Source: Ralstonia sp. UBA689 (lineage in GTDB: Bacteria; Pseudomonadota; Gammaproteobacteria; Burkholderiales; Burkholderiaceae). Taken from it: DNA of 64,000 nucleotides. The notes under the pieces were generated by a model, which worked only from the letters and a program-made list of their open reading frames with translations, was not told the DNA's origin and made no database searches. Shown here one piece after another: positions 62,992 through 64,000 of this stretch. Location of the stretch: the NCBI RefSeq assembly GCF_002298975.1, contig NZ_DBMV01000038.1, positions 19,582 through 83,581 on the forward strand. The letters are read 5' to 3'. A program made the translations under genes and the position numbers. Position 1 is the stretch's first letter. Each line of letters begins with the position of its first letter.

Positions 62992-63818
62992 GCCAGAACG
63001 AACTTTCCATGCGAGGCGCGACATGGCTGCGCGCGCTCGCCAACGGCACACCCGTTGCGGGCTACAGCGGCACGGTGCAAGTCATTGACGCCACATTGGC
63101 CGACCGCCCTGCCCGCTACATCGCCGTCGTGCCGGATGCCGACAACCGCTTTCCGCGTGCACGCAGCGGTGAGGTCGGCCTCATCGAAGGCTGGCAACTC
63201 GCACGCGCGGTACGCGATGCCATGGCGGGAGACGCCGGGCGCGAGAACAAGCGCGCCATCGTCGCCGTCATTGACGTGGCAAGCCAGGCCTACGGGCGCC
63301 GTGAAGAAGCCTATGGCATTCACCTCGCGCTGGCTGCAGCAGCCGATGCCTATGCCGCTGCACGCTTGGCAGGCCACCCCGTCATCGGATTGATCGTGGG
63401 ACGGGCCATGTCAGGCGCGCTGCTGGCGCACGGCTATCAGGCCAACCGCCTGCTCGCACTGGACGATGCCGAAGTGATGGTGCATGCGATGGGCAAGGCC
63501 GCCGCCGCACGCGTCACGCTGCGCTCGGTGGCCGACCTGGAACGCCTCGCGCAGGAGATTCCGCCCATGGCTTATGACATCGGCAGCTTTGCGTCGCTTG
63601 GTCTGCTGTGGCGCCTGCTGAAGGTCAAATCCGCGCAAGTGCCAGACGCGGGCGATATCGACATCGTGCAGACCGCGTTGGCCGCCGCGCTGGCCGACAT
63701 TGCAGCCGACCCGTCGCGCGGGCTGGAAAGCCGGCTCGGAGCGCCGCTGCGGCAAGCCTCGTCGCAGGTGCGCGAACGCCTGCGCGCGCAATGGAACACA
63801 CAGACGGAGGGGGCTTAA
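62988..63818 (+). CDS. mdcE: Malonate decarboxylase subunit gamma
   Basis: A 276-residue partner of MdcD. Conserved stretches: RAIVAVIDVASQAYGRREEA (preceding the active-site groove) and GLIVGRAMSGALLAHGYQAN. It is translationally coupled to mdcD. The expected further genes (mdcG, mdcH, transporter) would follow to the right but are not in the window; the first 180 bp beyond contain only a long inverted repeat. Confidence 0.94.
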   Translation: MSQNELSMRGATWLRALANGTPVAGYSGTVQVIDATLADRPARYIAVVPDADNRFPRARSGEVGLIEGWQLARAVRDAMAGDAGRENKRAIVAVIDVASQAYGRREEAYGIHLALAAAADAYAAARLAGHPVIGLIVGRAMSGALLAHGYQANRLLALDDAEVMVHAMGKAAAARVTLRSVADLERLAQEIPPMAYDIGSFASLGLLWRLLKVKSAQVPDAGDIDIVQTALAAALADIAADPSRGLESRLGAPLRQASSQVRERLRAQWNTQTEGA

Positions 63819-63881
63819 CACTCAGAGGATTCCGTCGCAGCGCAAACACATGCGCCCCGATGGTTTGGCCCCACCTGCCCT

Positions 63882-63997
63882 AGATGGCGCCTTGAATTTC
63901 TGTTGCAGGGAGGAAAAAGGAAGGAGGCCTGTCTGAGCGCAGCGAGTTTGCCTCCTTCCCCTCCCTGCGACAGAAATTCAAGGGGAAGTCGCCATCT
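63882..63997. repeat. Long imperfect inverted repeat (MITE-like or repetitive intergenic element)
   Basis: About 116 bp. The left arm starts AGATGGCG and includes CCTTGAATTTCTGTTGCAGG and AAGGAAGGAGGC; the right arm reads back GCCTCCTTCC, CCTGCGACAGAAATTCAAGG and CGCCATCT. The arms (~45 bp) pair except for a few mismatches and two short indels. The centre CTGTCTGAGCGCAGCGAGTTT contains a second small palindrome (GAGCGCAGCGAG). There is no ORF. It lies 63 bp after mdcE and could also end or stabilise the mdc transcript. Confidence 0.75.
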
Positions 63998-64000
63998 CGG

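Overview
The window looks like a chromosomal segment of a high-GC beta-proteobacterium, most likely Ralstonia or a close Burkholderiaceae relative. The grounds are a PQQ/quinoprotein alcohol oxidation cluster, a complete wspABCDEFR operon, a malonate decarboxylase (mdc) cluster, a Gram-negative general porin and uniformly high-GC codon use. No rRNA, tRNA, CRISPR array or intact transposase was found.

Layout: 1-2.6 kb holds an AraC-type regulator, a deletion scar fusing the 3' ends of an SDR gene and a LysR gene, a second AraC-type regulator and a small ABM-type monooxygenase. 2.7-6.1 kb has two paralogous lipoproteins and a Fur-box-preceded three-gene membrane operon typical of iron/siderophore uptake loci. 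6.2-23.5 kb is one functional block: periplasmic binding protein, cytochrome c-550, sigma-54 enhancer-binding regulator, pqqABCDE, cytochrome c, a PQQ alcohol dehydrogenase with the Asp-X-Asp pair of lanthanide enzymes, a TonB receptor, an aldehyde dehydrogenase, a SoxYZ-like carrier and two metallo-beta-lactamase-fold proteins. Five matches to the sigma-54 -24/-12 consensus precede genes of this block, and a shared dyad lies upstream of several, so it reads as one regulon. pqqA (24 codons) is present and followed by a terminator/attenuator.

23.8-32.3 kb has a porin, a MarR/tautomerase pair sharing an operator motif, a 44-residue membrane protein, a GlxA-type regulator divergent from a three-gene beta-oxidation operon, and a fatty-acid desaturase remnant. 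32.4-43.9 kb is c-di-GMP signalling: a GGDEF-EAL protein convergent with wspR and the full surface-sensing operon. 44.2-47.2 kb carries an ECF sigma/anti-sigma pair divergent from a metallophosphoesterase and a CuA-like cupredoxin; both directions share the same promoter architecture.

47.3-58.2 kb is accessory: a DnaJ-domain protein between twin terminators, a C4-type antisense RNA ahead of a small unknown gene, and an orphan vgrG-rhs toxin island with a nuclease-like tip, an adjacent immunity gene, displaced rhs fragments (one 253-bp near-identical repeat) and the severed 3' end of another gene. 58.2-63.8 kb is the LysR regulator and mdcABCDE separated by a perfect 11-bp inverted repeat. The window ends with a long imperfect inverted repeat resembling a MITE or repetitive intergenic element.
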